In this document: piece by piece, positions 1-6,332 of the stretch
Layout of the letters: each line of letters starts with the position of its first letter
Numbering within the stretch: the stretch's first letter is position 1
Origin: Candidatus Competibacteraceae bacterium
Lineage (GTDB): Bacteria > Pseudomonadota > Gammaproteobacteria > Competibacterales > Competibacteraceae
NCBI GenBank assembly: GCA_012032855.1
Contig: JAAUQA010000065.1
Coordinates: 1-10,820 of the forward strand
DNA length: 10,820 nt
Direction: 5' to 3'
Position numbers and translations under genes: made by a program
Notes under the pieces: generated by a model
What the model was told of the DNA's origin: nothing
The model's input: the letters and a program-made list of their open reading frames with translations, nothing else
The model's database searches: none

Positions 1-607
1 GCGGATAGCGTCGCAAGTCTCAACCCGATAGGCATACAAACCGATGTGGCGTAAATACTCCGTGTCGTTCGGCAGTTTGGTCGTTTGGCCTAGTTCGCAG
101 AATGCCGCTCGATGGAACGGTATTGGGGCACGACTGAAATACAGCGCATAGCCTTGGCCGTCGGTGACCACCTTGACGATGTGCGGATCGAACAACTCAT
201 GCGCCGTTTCAATACGAGTATAGAGAGTAGCCAACGCCGCAGCGGGATGATTGGCTAAGCCGAGAGCGACTTGGCGAATCAGTGCCGGTGTAATCAACGG
301 TTCATCGCCCTGAAGATTGACCACGATCTCGTCATCCGCCCAACCTTGGCGTTCTACCAGTTCGGCTAAGCGGTCAGTTCCCGAAGCATGATTATCGGAA
401 GTCAGGCAGACCGTTGCGCCGAATGCTTCGGCAGCCGCGCGGATGCGCTCATCGTCAGTAGCGATGACGACTTCCCGCGCCCGCTTGCCAGTGCATTGCG
501 ATACACATGCTCAATCAGCGGAGCACCCGCGAGAATTCGCAACGGCTTGCCGGGGAGGCGAGTCGAGCGTGGCGGGCCGGGATGGCTACCCGAAAATCGG
601 GCTTCAT
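1..607 (-). pseudogene. kdsB: 3-deoxy-manno-octulosonate cytidylyltransferase (CMP-KDO synthetase), frameshifted twice, 3' end outside window
   Basis: KdsB activates KDO with CTP to CMP-KDO for lipid A-core assembly in the cytoplasm. The ATG at 605-607 overlaps the ycaR stop (ATGA) and opens with [14 protein letters not shown], the usual KdsB N-terminus. Near 566-571 the reading frame moves by one base and continues as STRLPGKPL, then APLIEHVYRNALASG. Near 480-482 it moves by one base again and continues as AREVVIATDDE, NHASGTDRLAEL, NLQGDEPLI and YALYFSRAPIPF to the window edge at YLRHIGLYAYRVE. Both breaks are explained by one missing base each. The three segments joined match KdsB over its whole visible length, about 200 of roughly 250 residues. 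KdsB is normally essential in LPS-making bacteria, so sequencing or assembly error is more likely than true decay, but the sequence as given cannot make the protein. Family identity is very secure. Confidence 0.93.
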
Positions 608-789
608 CCGGGGACAGTTTCGTCGTCTTCCAGCCGCCGAGCTTCCGATTCCAGCATGACCGGAATGCCATCGCGAATCGGATAGGCCAACCGGCTTGCC
701 TTGCAGACCAGCTCTTGGCGCTCTTTGTCATAGGTCAGCGGTGCCTTGGTCACCGGGCAGACCAGGATGTCCAGTAGTTTCTTGTCCAC
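604..789 (-). CDS. ycaR: UPF0434/YcaR-like (Trm112-type) small protein
   Basis: A 61-residue protein of the UPF0434 (YcaR) family, the expected length. It starts with [15 protein letters not shown] and carries the family signatures [16 protein letters not shown] (about residues 36-51) and a central ELVCK. Trm112-like family members form a small zinc-ribbon-like fold. Here the first CxxC is reduced to CPVT, and only two cysteines (11 and 29) are present, so a full four-cysteine zinc site cannot form. The start is GTG at 787-789, 22 bases after the lpxK stop and without a strong Shine-Dalgarno. The stop overlaps the kdsB ATG, which suggests translational coupling. The gene sits between lpxK and kdsB in many gammaproteobacteria. 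Its molecular role is not established. Confidence 0.9.
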   Translation of the reverse strand: MDKKLLDILVCPVTKAPLTYDKERQELVCKASRLAYPIRDGIPVMLESEARRLEDDETVPG

Positions 790-811
790 GGGTTCAATAC
801 TCAGGTTTCAG

Positions 812-1801
812 TTAGGTGTGATTTGAACTGATGCGTGACAGGCGAGCCAGCAGTTGTTGCTCCAGCAACGCATCAAGCTGCGCCGTCACTGGTATATACC
901 AGTGCCATTCTTTGGCCCAGGCACGACATTTGACAGCATCTTTTTCGGTCATCAGCACCGGCAATGCGTCTTTGAAATCCAGTTCGGCAGCCGTGTACTG
1001 ATAATGATCGGGAAATGCCGTCTCCACGATACGGAGGGAGCGTCCCCGTAAATTGTCGAAAAACCGTTGTGGATGACCGATACCGGCGACGGCGCGCACT
1101 AATTCGTGGCGGAAGTGGGTTATGTGGCAGGTGACGGTAGGATCTTTGAGATTAACCGCCCGTTCGCCGGTCAGCGTCATCAGATATTCTCCCACTTGCG
1201 CACCGCCGTTGCTGATTACGAAATCCACTCCGCGTAGTCGGCTTGGCGGTTCGCGTAACGGGCCTGCCGGCAAGCAAGCACCGTTGCCGAACCGTCGTTG
1301 GCCGTCGAGCACGGCGATTTCTATGTCACGGGCCAGCCGGTAATGCTGTAATCCGTCGTCGGCCACGATCACGTCGCAATCGTGTTGACTCAGCAAAGCC
1401 CGCGCCGCAGCGACCCGGTCAGGGTCCACGAGGATGGGGCAGCGGCAACGTTGAGCTAACAGCACCGGTTCGTCACCTACCTCTGCAGGATCGCTGTCGG
1501 GGGTCACGAAGCGCGGCCAAGTCTCGCTACTACCGCCGTAGCCCCGGCTGATGATGCCGGGTCGATAGCCAGCACCGCGCAGCAACTCCACCAGATGGAT
1601 CACCAATGGCGTTTTACCGGTACCGCCTACGGTGAGATTCCCCACCACTATCACCGGCACGCCTACTCGCTGAGGCTTGAGTAATCCCCAGCTATACAAC
1701 TGACGCCGCAACGTCACCAAGCCGCTGAATAATAACCCCAACGGCCATAACGCGGTAGCGACCGGGTTGCGGGAATACCAGTAGCGTTCCAGCCCGTTCA
1801 C
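812..1801 (-). CDS. lpxK: tetraacyldisaccharide 4'-kinase (lipid A 4'-kinase)
   Basis: LpxK phosphorylates the 4' position of the tetraacyl disaccharide-1-phosphate with ATP to give lipid IVA, at the cytoplasmic face of the inner membrane. The 329 residues match the family length. A hydrophobic N-terminal segment (about 12-32) anchors it to the membrane. The P-loop GNLTVGGTGKTP lies at 54-65, SRGYGG at 85-90, and the family motif DDGLQHYRL at 148-156. The stretch AVLDGQRRFGNG, then LPAGPLREP, follows at about 163-185. The start is GTG at 1799-1801, three bases after the exbD stop, so translation is probably coupled to exbD. The next gene is ycaR, then kdsB, so three of the four downstream products serve lipid A/KDO or cluster with it. 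No missing residues were noticed. Confidence 0.96.
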   Translation of the reverse strand: MNGLERYWYSRNPVATALWPLGLLFSGLVTLRRQLYSWGLLKPQRVGVPVIVVGNLTVGGTGKTPLVIHLVELLRGAGYRPGIISRGYGGSSETWPRFVTPDSDPAEVGDEPVLLAQRCRCPILVDPDRVAAARALLSQHDCDVIVADDGLQHYRLARDIEIAVLDGQRRFGNGACLPAGPLREPPSRLRGVDFVISNGGAQVGEYLMTLTGERAVNLKDPTVTCHITHFRHELVRAVAGIGHPQRFFDNLRGRSLRIVETAFPDHYQYTAAELDFKDALPVLMTEKDAVKCRAWAKEWHWYIPVTAQLDALLEQQLLARLSRISSNHT

Positions 1802-1804
1802 GCG

Positions 1805-2245
1805 CTATTGATCCGCAGCCGAATCGGCATGGTGTTGCTGAACGGTGATCGCCAGTTGCTTGATGCCGATTTTGCCCGCGACATCCATGGCAGTGACTAC
1901 AGCCTGGTGGGGGGTCTCAGCATCGGCGCTGATCACCAGCGGAAGCTCTCGGTTATCGCCGACTGCTTCCATCAGCGCTGCTTGCAGCGTTTCCCGGCGT
2001 TTATCGGACAGCGCTTCGCCGTTGATAAAATACTGTCCCTGCTCGTCGATCCCGATTTCCAACTTGCCCTTGTCCTCCTCGGTAACGGAGGGCGCCTGAT
2101 CGGCCTCAGGCAAATCAATATTCAGTTCGGTTTCCTTACGAAAAGTGGTGGAGACCATGAAAAAAATCAACAGCAGAAACACCACGTCGATTAACGGGGT
2201 CAGATTGATATCCGGCTCTTGCCGGCGGCGCGGGCGCAGATTCAT
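1805..2245 (-). CDS. exbD: ExbD/TolR family biopolymer transport protein
   Basis: A 146-residue ExbD/TolR protein: short basic cytoplasmic N-terminus (RPRRR), one membrane helix at about 17-36, then a periplasmic domain. The proton-relay aspartate of the family is Asp20, in NLTPLIDVVFLLL. The periplasmic part contains LNIDLPEA and the C-terminal QAVVTAMDVAGKIGIKQLAI, typical of this family. With ExbB it forms a stator-like complex that turns proton motive force into work on an envelope partner such as TonB or a Tol-like protein; which partner is not shown here. The ATG at 2243-2245 overlaps the exbB stop (ATGA). ExbBD next to lpxK-kdsB is a recurrent arrangement, so it may serve the outer membrane generally rather than iron uptake. 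Confidence 0.94.
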   Translation of the reverse strand: MNLRPRRRQEPDINLTPLIDVVFLLLIFFMVSTTFRKETELNIDLPEADQAPSVTEEDKGKLEIGIDEQGQYFINGEALSDKRRETLQAALMEAVGDNRELPLVISADAETPHQAVVTAMDVAGKIGIKQLAITVQQHHADSAADQ

Positions 2246-2874
2246 GCTTCCGGATGCTTGGCGCTGTGGTGGATAATGTCCACCAAGCGGATAGCCTCGT
2301 CTTCCATGCGGATCACTAATTCATCGACACGTCCGGTGAAATAACGATGAAACAGCAAACTCGGGATGGCTACAGTTAAACCGGCAGCGGTAGTGATCAA
2401 CGCCTTGGAGATCCCGCCGGCCAGCAATTCCGCGTTGCCCGTACCCTCGATCGAAATGACCGTAAACACCTGAATCATACCGAAGACGGTACCCAACAAC
2501 CCGAGCAGCGGGGTAATCGCCGCTATCGTGCCCAGTGTATTGAGAAACCGTTCGAGTTCATGGACCACTTGGCGACCGCTGTCTTCAACACTTTCCTTGA
2601 CAATATCCCGGCTCTGGCCACGGTTTAGCAAAGCGGCGGCGACGATTCTGCCCAACGGCGATTGCTGGGCCAGCATGGTGAGGTTATCCGGCGTGATGCG
2701 ATGGGTGATTTTTCCGCCCTGTGACCACTGTCGCAGGGCTTTGACCAAATTCGGCGGTAATACACGGGCAAGCCGCAGCGTCCACAGACGTTCGACAACG
2801 ATAGTCATCGCCACGACCGAACACAGCAAAATAGGCCACATCAACCAACCACCGGCTATAAACAGTTCTACCAC
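2242..2874 (-). CDS. exbB: MotA/TolQ/ExbB proton channel family protein
   Basis: A 210-residue inner-membrane protein with three predicted helices at about 8-28, 112-138 and 152-175. It has the two signature stretches of the MotA/TolQ/ExbB family: TPLLGLLGTVFGMIQVF (121-137) and GGISKALITTAAGLTVAIP (153-171). It forms the proton-conducting oligomer around ExbD. The length is normal for the family. The start is GTG at 2872-2874, supported by a GAGGA ribosome site four bases upstream. It is the first gene of the minus-strand envelope operon exbB-exbD-lpxK-ycaR-kdsB. Whether it is closer to ExbB or TolQ in function cannot be settled by eye; the position next to lpxK favours the ExbB naming used in such clusters. 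Confidence 0.94.
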   Translation of the reverse strand: MVELFIAGGWLMWPILLCSVVAMTIVVERLWTLRLARVLPPNLVKALRQWSQGGKITHRITPDNLTMLAQQSPLGRIVAAALLNRGQSRDIVKESVEDSGRQVVHELERFLNTLGTIAAITPLLGLLGTVFGMIQVFTVISIEGTGNAELLAGGISKALITTAAGLTVAIPSLLFHRYFTGRVDELVIRMEDEAIRLVDIIHHSAKHPEA

Positions 2875-2878
2875 GTTA

Positions 2879-2883
2879 TCCTC
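2879..2883 (-). promoter_or_regulatory. Shine-Dalgarno site of exbB
   Basis: GAGGA on the minus strand, four bases before the GTG at 2872-2874. It is the only good ribosome site nearby and supports a GTG start for exbB. Confidence 0.6.
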
Positions 2884-2895
2884 GTGTGTTTCGTG

Positions 2896-2907
2896 ATTAC
2901 TGGTAAT
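2896..2907. repeat. short perfect inverted repeat in the exbB-bioA intergenic region
   Basis: ATTAC-TG-GTAAT is a perfect 5-base inverted repeat in the divergent promoter region. A second, looser one (TTACC at 2929-2933 and GGTAA at 2942-2946, 8-base spacer) lies 22 bases away. Such symmetry suits a dimeric repressor site, but it does not resemble the BirA operator (GTTTAC-type arms) that controls biotin genes in enterics. No regulator can be named. Confidence 0.3.
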
Positions 2908-2916
2908 ACGCTCAGC

Positions 2917-2946
2917 ATGATACTGGATTTACCACCGCCAAGGTAA
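2917..2946 (-). promoter_or_regulatory. possible sigma-70 promoter for the exbB operon
   Basis: On the minus strand a TTACCT (-35-like, 4 of 6 matches) at 2941-2946 is followed after 18 bases by TATCAT (-10-like, 5 of 6 matches) at 2917-2922. This would start transcription about 35 bases before the exbB GTG. It is found by eye, and chance matches of this quality are common. Confidence 0.28.
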
Positions 2947-2993
2947 GCATACTACTCGGCGTAAGCGTTTAATTTTCTAAGTGTGAAATGTAA

Positions 2994-4388
2994 ATGAATC
3001 CTAATACTGACCTGATTCAACGTGACCTGGCTCACCTGTGGCACCCGTGCACGCAAATGAAAGATCATGAATGGCTACCCTTGTTGCCCATCCGCCGGGG
3101 CGAAGGCGTTTGGCTGGAAGATTTCGCCGGTCAGCGTTATCTGGATGCGATCAGTTCCTGGTGGGTCAATTTGTTCGGCCACGCCAATCCACGCATCAAT
3201 GCCGCGCTGAAAGAACAACTTGATCAACTGGAACATGTCATTTTTAGCGGCTTTACCCACCAACCAGTGATTGAACTCGCCGAACGCCTGGTCAAGCTGA
3301 CCCCGAACGGGTTAGAGCGGGTGTTCCTGGCGGATAACGGTTCATCCGGCGTCGAAGTCGCATTGAAAATGAGTTACCACTACTGGCGCAATTGTGGCAA
3401 GGGCGAAAAAACCCGCTTTATCACCCTGAGCAACAGCTATCACGGTGAAACTCTAGGCGCACTGGCAGTCGGCGATGTGGCGCTGTACAAGGAAACCTAC
3501 GAGCCCTTACTGATGAAGGCGCTTCCCGTGCCGTCCCCGGAAGCGTTTCTGCGGGAGCCCGGCGAATCTCCCGCCGAGTACGCCCGCCGTCAGTTCGTGC
3601 ACATGGAAAACACTTTGGCGGAAAACGCCGATACAGTGGCGGCGGTCATCGTCGAACCCTTGGTGCAATGCGCGGGTGGGATGCGTATGTACGATCCGGT
3701 TTATCTCAGTTTGCTGAGAGCGGCCTGTGATCGCTACGGAGTGCATCTGATCGCCGACGAAATTGCGGTTGGTTTCGGGCGCACCGGAACTCTATTCGCT
3801 TGTGAGCAGGCCGATATCTCGCCGGATTTCATGCTGTTATCCAAAGGCTTGACCGGCGGCTATCTGCCGCTATGCGTGGTCATGATGACCGATCAGATTT
3901 ACCAGGCGTTTTACGATGAATACCAAAATCTGACCGCATTTCTGCATTCACATAGCTACACCGGTAATCCCTTGGGCTGCCGGGCTGCATTGGCGACTCT
4001 GGATATTTTCGATAGCGATAACGTCATCGCCAACAATCGTCGGTTGGCGCAAGTCATGGGTGAAGCCGTGCAGCCGTTACAAGATCATCCGCACGTGGGG
4101 GAGATACGCCAAAGCGGGATGATTATCGCCATGGAAATGGTCAAGGATAAAAGCCGTCGCGAGCTTTTTCCCTGGCAGGAGCGCCGTGGTATCAAAGTGT
4201 ACCAACATGCGTTAACTCGAGGTGTGCTGCTGCGCCCGCTCGGCCATGTGGTCTATTTCATGCCACCTTATGTGATCACCCCGGAACAAATCGCTTTTCT
4301 AGCCGAGGTTGCCCGGGAGGGGATTGACCTGGTTGACGCGCGATTAGCGAGCGAGGCGTTCGTGCGTCCCTCAGCCGATCATCAATAG
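2994..4388 (+). CDS. bioA: adenosylmethionine-8-amino-7-oxononanoate aminotransferase
   Basis: BioA makes 7,8-diaminopelargonic acid from KAPA using S-adenosylmethionine as amino donor, the antepenultimate step of biotin synthesis; it is a cytoplasmic PLP enzyme. The 464 residues fit class-III aminotransferases. Visible signatures: LWHPCTQM near the N-terminus (15-22), SSWWVNLFGHANP (54-66), NGSSGVEVALK (115-125), SYHGETLGA (148-156), the PLP aspartate in ADEIAVGFGRTG (Asp255) and the Schiff-base lysine in SKGLTGGYLPL (Lys284). The paired tryptophans and Tyr149 suit BioA rather than other omega-aminotransferases. The ATG at 2994 has no clear Shine-Dalgarno. The other bio genes are not in the window, so bioA stands alone here. 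Its last 113 bases overlap, tail to tail, the 3' end of the MerR/B12 regulator gene. The C-terminal residues after about 440 are an extension typical only of some homologues. Confidence 0.95.
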   Translation: MNPNTDLIQRDLAHLWHPCTQMKDHEWLPLLPIRRGEGVWLEDFAGQRYLDAISSWWVNLFGHANPRINAALKEQLDQLEHVIFSGFTHQPVIELAERLVKLTPNGLERVFLADNGSSGVEVALKMSYHYWRNCGKGEKTRFITLSNSYHGETLGALAVGDVALYKETYEPLLMKALPVPSPEAFLREPGESPAEYARRQFVHMENTLAENADTVAAVIVEPLVQCAGGMRMYDPVYLSLLRAACDRYGVHLIADEIAVGFGRTGTLFACEQADISPDFMLLSKGLTGGYLPLCVVMMTDQIYQAFYDEYQNLTAFLHSHSYTGNPLGCRAALATLDIFDSDNVIANNRRLAQVMGEAVQPLQDHPHVGEIRQSGMIIAMEMVKDKSRRELFPWQERRGIKVYQHALTRGVLLRPLGHVVYFMPPYVITPEQIAFLAEVAREGIDLVDARLASEAFVRPSADHQ

Positions 4389-5292
4389 TGCTCAAGGCCG
4401 ATCCGAAATCGTCTCCTAACGCAAGCGCCCCGCTGGTATCAAGCTCCTGTGCATAACGGGCGGTCACTTGGCCACCAACAAACACGGGCACTTGAAGCTG
4501 CTGCACGAGTACGAATAGATCTTCATAAAGCACGGTTGCAGGAGTTTGTTGGGAACCGGATAAGACGACAGCATTACAACCGGTTTGCTCAACGACCGGT
4601 GGCAATGCCGTGAGCGGCGTGTTGGCGCCGAGCAAGATGACGCGATAACCGTAATCCAGCGCCGCCAACGCAAACAACAAAATACCCACCTCGTGTTGTT
4701 CGCCGGGCAGACAGGCGGCTAACAGTTTAGGGCCGTGCGCATCGCGACTGTAGTGGTGAAAGCGGGCACCGAGTTTATTGCGCATAAAGACGCTGAAAAA
4801 ATGTTCCTCGGCGACACTGCCTCGACCTTGTTCCCAGCGCTCGCCCAGTTCCCGGAGCAGGGGCACGATCAGCTGATGGGTGACAGTGTCTATGGGATAC
4901 AGGGACAGGGCCTCAGTGTAGACTTGATTCAACACCCGCTCGTCAAAACGGCTGACGGCTTGCACTAGACGTTGCCGGTAACCGGTCCAGGGGTCGTATT
5001 CCTGATTGTGTTTCGTTACCTCCGTCGGCTGCTGCTCCTGGCGTAAAACCTGACCCACTTGGCTAATCGACATACCGTTATTCAAGAGGTTGACGATTTG
5101 GTTGATCAGATCAACATCGGTTAATCCATACAACCGATGTCCCTTGGGCGTTCGGATCGGCTTGATCAACCCGTAACGGCGTTCCCACGCGCGCAATGTC
5201 ACCGGATTAACCCCGGTCAGGTGAGATACGGTGCGGATGGGTAACAAACCATCACGCGGTAGTTGATCAGAATGATGTGACGACGTTGCCAT
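4276..5292 (-). CDS. MerR-family transcriptional regulator with B12-binding domain (CarH/LitR-like photoreceptor)
   Basis: A 338-residue regulator. Residues about 16-85 are a MerR winged-helix: LPIRTVSHLTGVNPVTLRAW, ERRYGLIKP, then GHRLYGLTDV. Residues about 105-180 form the helical B12-binding cap and about 188-310 the Rossmann-type cobalamin domain. Residues important in CarH are present: Trp153 with Glu163-His164 (the W-x9-EH motif that caps the adenosyl group), and His200 in PGEQHEVG (the E-x-H-x2-G lower-ligand motif). CarH-type proteins bind DNA as tetramers with adenosylcobalamin in the dark and let go when light breaks the Co-C bond, usually to switch on carotenoid or photoprotective genes. 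No such target is seen here. The gene follows rsmE by 63 bases. The last 30 or so residues, Pro/Arg-rich, are encoded antisense to bioA. Regulator class is secure; light sensing is inferred from residues. Confidence 0.88.
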   Translation of the reverse strand: MATSSHHSDQLPRDGLLPIRTVSHLTGVNPVTLRAWERRYGLIKPIRTPKGHRLYGLTDVDLINQIVNLLNNGMSISQVGQVLRQEQQPTEVTKHNQEYDPWTGYRQRLVQAVSRFDERVLNQVYTEALSLYPIDTVTHQLIVPLLRELGERWEQGRGSVAEEHFFSVFMRNKLGARFHHYSRDAHGPKLLAACLPGEQHEVGILLFALAALDYGYRVILLGANTPLTALPPVVEQTGCNAVVLSGSQQTPATVLYEDLFVLVQQLQVPVFVGGQVTARYAQELDTSGALALGDDFGSALSTIDDRLRDARTPRSLIARQPGQSPPGQPRLEKRFVPG

Positions 5293-5316
5293 GGGTACGC
5301 CTATGAAAACATTCAG

Positions 5317-5354
5317 CGCGAATTGAGCAGTTGACTACCTGCGACGCGAACTGA
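5317..5354. repeat. pair of imperfect direct repeats upstream of the MerR/B12 regulator
   Basis: CGCGAATTGA at 5317-5326 and CGCGAACTGA at 5345-5354 match in 9 of 10 bases, 28 bases start to start, in the short gap between rsmE and the regulator gene. CarH-type proteins bind tandem repeats in promoters and often autoregulate, so this is a possible operator. The sequence does not match a known CarH consensus that I can recall with confidence. Confidence 0.25.
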
Positions 5355-5355
5355 T

Positions 5356-6093
5356 TTAGCCGAGATCACCCCACAGCACTTGCAGAGCGGTCAGTGCCGC
5401 TACTCCGGCGGTTTCTGTGCGCAACACGCGCGGTCCTAACCGGATGCTGATAAAGCCGGCTGCACGTGCTGCTGCACTCTCCATCGGACTGAGTCCGCCC
5501 TCAGGACCGATCAGTAGTGTAATAGACCCTGAAGGTGACGGAATATGACGCAAGCCCGATTGCTGTGCAACCGGATCAAGAATCAAACATAATCCCGTAT
5601 CACGTTGGCTTGTTAGCCATGCGTCCAGTGGCAAGATGTCCAAAAGCTGTGGCAAACGATTGCGACCGCATTGCTCGCAGGCACTTGCAATCACCCCTTG
5701 CCAATGTTCCATGCGCCGAGTCAAGCGAGCATCCGACACATTGACGACACTACGTTCGACCAGCAAGGGTTGAATGGCATTGACGCCCAACTCCACAGCT
5801 TTCTGCAAAGCATAATCCATAGCGGCGCCCTTAGAAATGCCCTGAGCTAACAGCACATCCAGCGGCGATTCCGCTTCTCTCGGTATGAAGTTGCCGATGC
5901 GCACCGTTGCTTGACGACGTTCGACGGTTTCGAGTAGTGCTTGAAATTCCCCGCCCTGGCCATTGAACAACACGCACGGCAGCCCCGGTTTCAAGCGTAA
6001 TACGCGAACGATATAGTGATGCGCAGCATCGGCAAGCGTAACGCTAGTGTCGCTGCTCAGTGGGTGAGGAAAATAAAGCCGGGGAATTCTCAT
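5356..6093 (-). CDS. rsmE: 16S rRNA (uracil(1498)-N(3))-methyltransferase
   Basis: RsmE methylates N3 of U1498 in 16S rRNA using S-adenosylmethionine; it is a SPOUT (knotted) methyltransferase acting on the 30S subunit. From the chosen start at ATG 6091-6093 it has 245 residues, the normal length, beginning MRIPRLYFPH, the classic RsmE N-terminus. An N-terminal PUA-like part (1-70) precedes the SPOUT domain. That domain has QGISKGAAMDYALQKAVELG (84-103), ACEQCGRN (138-145), IGPEGGLSP (195-203) and LGPRVLRTETAG (219-230), the SAM-binding knot. The frame stays open for 35 more codons upstream to an ATG at 6198, but those residues do not resemble the family, so the shorter start is preferred. 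No strong Shine-Dalgarno precedes either start. Confidence 0.95.
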   Translation of the reverse strand: MRIPRLYFPHPLSSDTSVTLADAAHHYIVRVLRLKPGLPCVLFNGQGGEFQALLETVERRQATVRIGNFIPREAESPLDVLLAQGISKGAAMDYALQKAVELGVNAIQPLLVERSVVNVSDARLTRRMEHWQGVIASACEQCGRNRLPQLLDILPLDAWLTSQRDTGLCLILDPVAQQSGLRHIPSPSGSITLLIGPEGGLSPMESAAARAAGFISIRLGPRVLRTETAGVAALTALQVLWGDLG

Positions 6094-6200
6094 GGAGTTG
6101 GTGGATTCGCTCAGTCGGGATTCTGCATAGCGGGAAGCTTGTCGCCAGTTGGCTTCGATATCCTGAAACCCACAACATATCCCGGAACGCTTCAACAACT

Positions 6201-6227
6201 AGTGTAAATTAATCATCAAAATATCAA
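6201..6227 (-). promoter_or_regulatory. possible promoter for rsmE
   Basis: In the AT-rich part of the 239-base rsmE/TVP38-fusion intergenic region, the minus strand shows TTGATA (5 of 6 to the -35 consensus) at 6222-6227. TACACT (4 of 6 to -10) follows at 6201-6206 with a short 15-base spacer. It would give a 5' leader of about 100 bases before rsmE. The rest of the gap (6094-6332) shows no RNA gene, clear terminator or recognisable operator. Confidence 0.3.
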
Positions 6228-6320
6228 AAACATAATGCCCATAGTTAGATCCTGTCGAATCTGGCACGCCATTTGTCACGTATGGTATCCACAGCATGCC
6301 AACCTCAGCGACTACACAAC

Positions 6321-6324
6321 AGGA
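6321..6324 (+). promoter_or_regulatory. Shine-Dalgarno site of the TVP38-oxidoreductase fusion gene
   Basis: AGGA lies eight bases before the ATG at 6333. The longer in-frame start at 6273 has no such site and adds 20 polar residues ahead of the hydrophobic segment, so this site decides the start. Confidence 0.5.
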
Positions 6325-6332
6325 ACCGCACG

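Noticed and set aside
388..777. Plus-strand open frames opposite kdsB and ycaR
   Set aside because: They show no family resemblance and lie antisense to clearly recognisable conserved proteins.
2875..2993. BirA operator or Fur box upstream of bioA/exbB
   Set aside because: The inverted repeats have ATTAC/TTACC arms that match neither the enteric BirA operator nor the Fur consensus.
6094..6198. 35-codon upstream extension of rsmE starting at ATG 6198
   Set aside because: RsmE proteins start at MRIPR, which is encoded at 6093. The extra residues match nothing I recognise and there is no ribosome site at 6198.
6273..6332. Longer start for the TVP38-oxidoreductase fusion
   Set aside because: It adds 20 polar residues before the membrane segment and lacks a ribosome site, while ATG 6333 has AGGA at proper spacing.
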